Shown here piece after piece: positions 59,101-64,000 of a stretch of DNA of 64,000 nucleotides (position 1 is the first letter of the stretch; each line of letters opens with the position of its first letter). The DNA comes from Liolophura sinensis (taxonomy: Eukaryota > Mollusca > Polyplacophora > Chitonida > Chitonidae). Where the stretch lies: positions 11,959,608 to 12,023,607 of the forward strand of contig NC_088299.1 of NCBI RefSeq assembly GCF_032854445.1. Direction: 5' to 3'. The position numbers and the translations under genes are program-made. Under the pieces are notes generated by a model. It was given only the letters and a program-made list of their open reading frames with translations. It was not told the origin of the DNA and did not search any database.

Positions 59101-61250
59101 TAAATTAGCCACCGTCCTCCTCGTGGATGTTGTACTTTATAACTATAGTAAGGTAAATTAGCCACCGTCCTCATCGTGGATGTTGTACCTTATACCTATG
59201 GGAAAGCAAATTAGCCACCGTCCTCCGCGTGGATGTTGTACCTCATGCCCACATGGAGGTAAGTTAGCCCCCGTCCTCCTCCTGGATGTTGTACCTTATA
59301 CCTTCATGGAGGTAAATTAGCCACCGTCCTCCTCATGGATGTTGTACTTTATACCAGTAGGAATGTAAATTAGGCACAATCCTCCTCGTGGATGTTATAC
59401 CTGACACCTCCAGAAATGTAAACTAGCCAACGTTCCCTTCGTGGATGTTGTACTTTACACCTGAGGAAAGGTAAATTAGCCACCGTCCTCTTTGTGGATG
59501 TTGTACCTGATACCTGCAGGAAGGTAAATTGGCCACCGTCCTCCTCATGGATGTTGTACTTTATACCTATAGTAAGGTAAATTAGCCTCCGTGTTCTTTG
59601 TAGATGTTGTACCTGATACCTGCAGGAAGGTAAACTGGTCACCGTCCTCCTCATGGATGTTGTACCTTATACCTGCAGGAAGGTAAATTAGCCACCGTCC
59701 TCCTCGTGGATGTTGTACTTTATGGCTATAGGAAGGTAAATTAGCCACCGTCCTCCTCGTGGATGTTGTACTTTATACCTATATGAGGGTAAATTAGCCA
59801 CCGTCCTCCTCGTGGATGTTGTATTTTATGGCTATAGGAAGGTAAATTAGCCACCGTCCTCCTCGTGGATGTAGTACTTTATGGCTAAAGGAAGGTAAAT
59901 TAGCCACCGTCCTCCTCGTGGATGTTGTACTTTATACCTATATGAAGGTAAATTAGCCACCGTCCTCCTCGTGGATGTTGTACCTCATGCTTACATGCAG
60001 GTAAGTTAGCCACCGTCCTCCTCGTGGATGTTGTACCTTATACCTACATGGAGGTAAATTAGCCACCGTCCTCCTTATGGATGTTGTACTTTATACCTAT
60101 ATGATGGTAAATTAGCCACCGTCCTCCTCGTGGATGTTGTACTTTATAACTATAGTAAGGTAAATTAGCCACCGTCCTCATCGTGGATGTTGTACCTTAT
60201 ACCTATGGGAAAGCAAATTAGCCACCGTCCTCCGCGTGGATGTTGTACCTCATGCCCACATGGAGGTAAGTTAGCCCCCGTCCTCCTCCTGGATGTTGTA
60301 CCTTATACCTACATGGAGGTAAATTAGCCACCGTCCTCCTCATGGATGTTGTACTTTATACCAGTAGGAAGGTAAATTAGGCACAATCCTCCTCGTGGAT
60401 GTTATACCTGACACCTCCAGAAATGTAAACTAGCCAACGTTCCCTTCGTGGATGTTGTACTTTACACCTGAGGAAAGGTAAATTAGCCACCGTCCTCTTT
60501 GTGGATGTTGTACCTGATACCTGCAGGAAGGTAAATTGGCCACCGTCCTCCTCATGGATGTTGTACTTTATACCTATAGTAAGGTAAATTAGCCTCCGTG
60601 TTCTTTGTAGATGTTGTACCTGATACCTGCAGGAAGGTAAACTGGTCACCGTCCTCCTCATGGATGTTGTACCTTATACCTGCAGGAAGGTAAATTAGCC
60701 ACCGTCCTCCTCGTGGATGTTGTACTTTATGGCTATAGGAAGGTAAATTAGCCACCGTCCTCCTCGTGGATGTTGTACTTTATACCTATATGAGGGTAAA
60801 TTAGCCACCGTCCTCCTCATGGATGTTGTACCTTATACCTATATGAAGTTAAATTAGCCACCGTCCTCCTCGTGGATGTTGTACCTGATACCTGCAGTAA
60901 GGTAAAGTAGCCACCGTCCTCCTCGTGGAGGTTCTACCTGATACCTATAGGAAGGTAAACTAGCAACCGTCCTCCTCGTGGATGTTGTACTTTATGGCTA
61001 TAGGAAGGTAAATTAGCCACCGTCCTCCTCGTGGATGTTGTACTTTATACCTATATGAAGGTAAATTAGCCACCGTCCTCCTCGTGGATGTTGTACCTTT
61101 TACCTGGAGGAAGGTAAATTAGCCACTGTCCTTCTCGTCGATGTTGTATCTTATGCCAGTAGGAAGGTAAATTAGCCACCGTCCTCCTCGTGGATGTTAT
61201 ACTTTATACCTATATGAAGGTAAATTAGCCACCGTCCTCCTCGTGGATCT
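56195..61250 (-). repeat. Satellite array B: inverted 53-bp monomer, about 95 copies, with higher-order repeats
   Basis: On the plus strand the monomer reads GCCACCGTCCTCCTCGTGGA, TGTTGTACTTTATACC, TATAGGAAGGTAAATTA, the reverse complement of array A. A four-monomer repeat of 212 bp recurs at 56800, 57012, 57224, 57436, 57648 and 57860 (marked by GAATTTTATACATGTAG, TATATG in the last). A 1,007-bp block (19 monomers) is repeated: the stretches at 59370-59748 and 60377-60755 encode identical frames. Confidence 0.95.
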
Positions 61251-62190
61251 TTAATATTTTTTCTTCAAGTTAGTGATGGAGGACTATTAGGTTACTAATT
61301 AACAATGACACATTAGAGAAGGTCTTCAGGGTTACAGTAATGTCTGTGTTTTCGGATAATAAGGGGTTTAAAGTGTTGAGAATTTATCTGCTCGGCTATA
61401 GGCCTATATAAATATACAGGCCTATAGTCTCGTACCTTGCCCAATTATTCGTAAACGAACAAGTTACTTGTTCCGTTCTGCTCATGGATGTCCGTTCTCC
61501 TCGTGGACGTTCTCCTCATGGATGGCGGCTGCCCAGTGCTACTCGCTTCATGGGGAGGGAAGGAGCCAGTGAGAATAGAGTTCTTCTGTGATCGGAGGAT
61601 AAAAAGAAGTATATCATATCAAAACACGTGTGTTGGGTGGAGAGAAGAATTTTGTCGCTTAGAAATCTGCCGGATGTAGAGGAAATCATTATGGCAACAC
61701 ATATACGACGTCTCATCAGCAAACGAGTAGGTTTTGGGATCAATATGCAACGATTCCTTGTCTTGTTGGGCAACACATGAGTGTTTTGAGGCGAGACTTA
61801 CCCGTCGTTGTTGTTGTTCACTTGACAGTTCCAGTTTGACAGGTCGAGAGTGTCAATTTTTGTTCCCGGAAGGTGTCGTTTGTAGGGATTGTCTTGTATC
61901 CTGTAAATAATTTCGTTGGCGACTTAATAAATAATCAGAATTCATATTTTAGTGTGCTTCATATGTATCGCTCTAGTGTAGTTGAAAGGTCTTCAGCAAC
62001 CTGCGGATGGTCGTGGGTTTCCCCCGGGCCGTGCCAGGTTTCCACCCACCGGGCTGGCGGCGGTCATATAAGTGAAATATTCTTGAATACGGCGTAAAAC
62101 ACCAATCAAATAAATAAATAAATAACTAGTGTAGTTGAGGTCTATTGTTGAACAATTTCTGATATTTTGACTCGTTTTGGAGTGGACGTA
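61251..62190. other. Region between array B and the right-end gene
   Basis: At 61475-61530 short mini-units (GCTCATGGATGTCCGTTCTC, CTCGTGGACG, CTCCTCATGGATGGCGG) mirror those at the outer edge of array A. A short frame starts at ATG 61691 (MATHIRRLISKRVG, 29 residues), which I cannot support as a gene. Confidence 0.5.
61987..62126 (+). mobile_element. SINE family A, 3' half
   Basis: AGGTCTTCAGCAACCTGCGG to CACCAATCAAATAAATAAAT in family order, without the head. It lies 65 bp before the first exon of the right-end gene. Confidence 0.8.
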
Positions 62191-63571
62191 ATGGCCAACT
62201 TTCCTACATTGAGGCAGTTGAATATGGTTAGAAATAGTCAGAAATAGTTTAAAATAGATCTCAACTTTTAGTTTAATTGAACTATTCTGCCAGCAACCTG
62301 CAAATTTCAATAAGGAAATGAAGAAGACAAGAACCTCCACATACTCGATGATGATAAGTTTGATAGATGCAGGAGTGAAAGTATTCTCTAGTACAGGGTA
62401 GAACATCATACAAATAAATATATACTCTTACCAATATAGTGTGACAGGGTTTAAGACATTGATCTACTTTAGAACAAGATGTGATGTGAAAACCTGTTTT
62501 TTCTGTTCAGGTTTTGAATAGCTTGGAAATTCCCTCAACAAGGAAGAATCAAGAAAGAGTTGGAGCCTTGCTGAAATTGTCAGAGATATCCAAAAAGCAA
62601 AGGTAAGGGTTCCAAATCAGCATGCTGCTGTTTGTTACATTTCCAGAAATAATGTTGGTGAGGTTCACAATTAATTATGAAGGTGGGATTGACCACCAAT
62701 GACTTTGCGATGCCATCAGTGCAATTTGTCATGTAGGTAATTGTGCTTAAAGCTTCAATTTTAACAAATACATGTAGATTACATCGTTTCTAGATACCTT
62801 TGATATGCCATGATTAAAAACATGAAAGTGCAATTTTTTCTACACCAGATTATCCGTTGCTAAGAGAGTGTTTGGCACTTGGTATAAGAAGTAAGGCCAA
62901 GATGTGGTTAGGGTGGTGTCATTATTCTGTGACTGGTTATAGGATCATGTCAGGTGTCCTTAGCATGGTGTATCAGGGGAGCAGCAATATAGGCCATGTA
63001 GTGGTTGGACTGGTGTCAGTATTCTTTGACTGGTTCGAAGATCATTGTCTTGTATCATTAACATGGTGTACCAGTGAAGCAGGCCCTCTACAATGACATA
63101 ATATGATTAAAATAATGTTGAAAGTGACTTTTAATCCCAAATCAGATTATGGTAATTTTATTTGGTGTTTTACCCTAAAAAATCCAAAATGGAAAATAAA
63201 TTTGAAAATCCTTTGTTTACTTTGCCTTGTTTCATTCTGCCCAAAATTGTAATCGTTGTGGCCCTAAGAAACACAAAAAACAAACAAAAAGCAACACTTT
63301 GAATCCTGTAAAGCACAAAGTAGAGAGGAAAGTACAAGAATAAACTGCATCATATCTTATACTTAAGGTAATTTAACACTCCATAATAATGAACGTGTAG
63401 TTTTGGGAGACCATTATGTCAGGTGAGTATTTCAGATGAGTATTTCTGTGGTTAATTTTCAGTGTTGATGGTCCTCAGTTTAAACTCACTGCCACAGACT
63501 CGAAGATTTTAACAGAAATATGTGAGCATCCAGACCAGTTTGTGGGCCAATCAAAAGATCTCTCTGATAAG
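62191..63571 (+). CDS. First three exons of an unrecognised gene, 3' partial
   Basis: Exon 1 62191-62226 (MANFPTLRQLNM), exon 2 62511-62602 (VLNSLEIPSTRKNQERVGAL, LKLSEISKKQ), exon 3 63463-63571 (VDGPQFKLTATDSKILTEIC, EHPDQFVGQSKDLSDK). Phases 0, 2, 0 join in one frame. Exons 2 and 3 have good acceptors (GTTCAG, TTTCAG) and donors (GTAAGG, GTAATT). The exon 1 donor GTTAGA is weak, so the start is less sure. Helix-rich composition would suit the N-terminus of a larger protein that continues beyond 64000. I do not recognise the family. Confidence 0.6.
62870..63100 (+). repeat. Two diverged copies of a family B-like segment
   Basis: GGTGTCATTATTCTGTGACTGG and, about 90-105 bp later, GGTGTCAGTATTCTTTGACTGG are each followed by GATCAT and by ATGGTGTA(T/C)CAG. 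The first word resembles GTGTCAGTATAATGTGACT of SINE family B. Confidence 0.5.
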
Positions 63572-64000
63572 GTAATTGTAGACTTACATTAGTTTCACTT
63601 CAATGTTTTCTGTATCAATTAACCATGGGAAAAATATGTACCATATTATTGCACACAGGAACTAGATAACTTTGTGTTACAGCTATATTGCCGATTTTTA
63701 TGGGTTTTTTTTTGTGGTTTGTTGTTGTTTTTTCTTTCCTATTTTGATGTCGAGTCGAGACTTACTGGATTTATCATTAAATAATATTAAATACACTAAT
63801 GACACAAATGTGCCATGTGACATTTAAAAACTCATTTAACTTTAGTCAAATGTGACATTTAAAAACTCATTTAACTTTAGTCTTCTTGGTCAAATGTTTT
63901 TCTCAAAAACTTGCGCTTGACCTCCTAGCACCATACTAGCCTTTAAAGTTAGAGTAATACTCTAGAATCGCTTTTTAGCGTTCATTTACTTCCTTCATGA
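63572..64000. other. Intron of the right-end gene, to the window edge
   Basis: A direct repeat of ATGTGACATTTAAAAACTCA occurs at about 63817 and 63848. I see no exon. Confidence 0.5.

Noticed and set aside
59370..60755. 94- and 67-codon minus-strand frames within array B
   Set aside because: They are readings of the 53-bp satellite and recur only because of the 1,007-bp duplication.
45200..61250. CRISPR-like array
   Set aside because: Units are contiguous with no unique spacers, copies are diverged, and the setting is animal nuclear DNA.

Overview
This is animal nuclear DNA. It has multi-exon genes with GT-AG introns, many short retroposons and many minisatellites. The retroposons have tRNA-like heads and tails of (ATAA)n, (CATA)n or (CACT)n, which resembles molluscs or related lophotrochozoans. 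That assignment rests on recall of repeat style and is moderate at best. The window holds four protein-coding loci and two large satellite arrays. Region 1 (about 120-33981, + strand) is the catalytic subunit of DNA polymerase epsilon (POLE). I traced 35 exons, about 1,500 codons, from the start of the polymerase palm to the natural stop codon. The 5' exons (exonuclease domain, roughly 550 residues) lie left of the window. About 230 residues near the C-terminus, with the first zinc module, are missing beside a 200-N assembly gap at 32252-32451. Intron phases agree throughout, but exon 9 carries one extra base and exon 14 lacks one base. Region 2 (about 33970-40170) holds a 102-bp tandem array that starts on the last POLE codons, then decayed repeats and retroposons. 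Region 3 (40175-43045, - strand) is a complete 956-codon exocyst subunit EXOC2/Sec5 with no intron. It converges on POLE and may be an old retrogene. Region 4 (about 44690-61530) is the most unusual part. Two arrays of a 53-bp satellite, about 70 copies (45200-48895) and about 95 copies (56195-61250), face each other in opposite orientation. Between them lies a 7-exon minus-strand gene (49560-53914, 256 residues) that I do not recognise. The right array has higher-order repeats of 212 bp (4 monomers) and 1,007 bp (19 monomers). Region 5 (62191 to the right edge) holds the first three exons of another unrecognised plus-strand gene. A theme runs through POLE: several tandem arrays are built from an exon edge plus its splice site (exons 2, 20, 21, 27, 31) or from the stop codon (exon 35). 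In each case the array spreads to the intron or UTR side, so the functional splice site sits next to up to a dozen near-identical decoys. POLE copies the leading strand and EXOC2 tethers secretory vesicles; I see no functional link between the loci.
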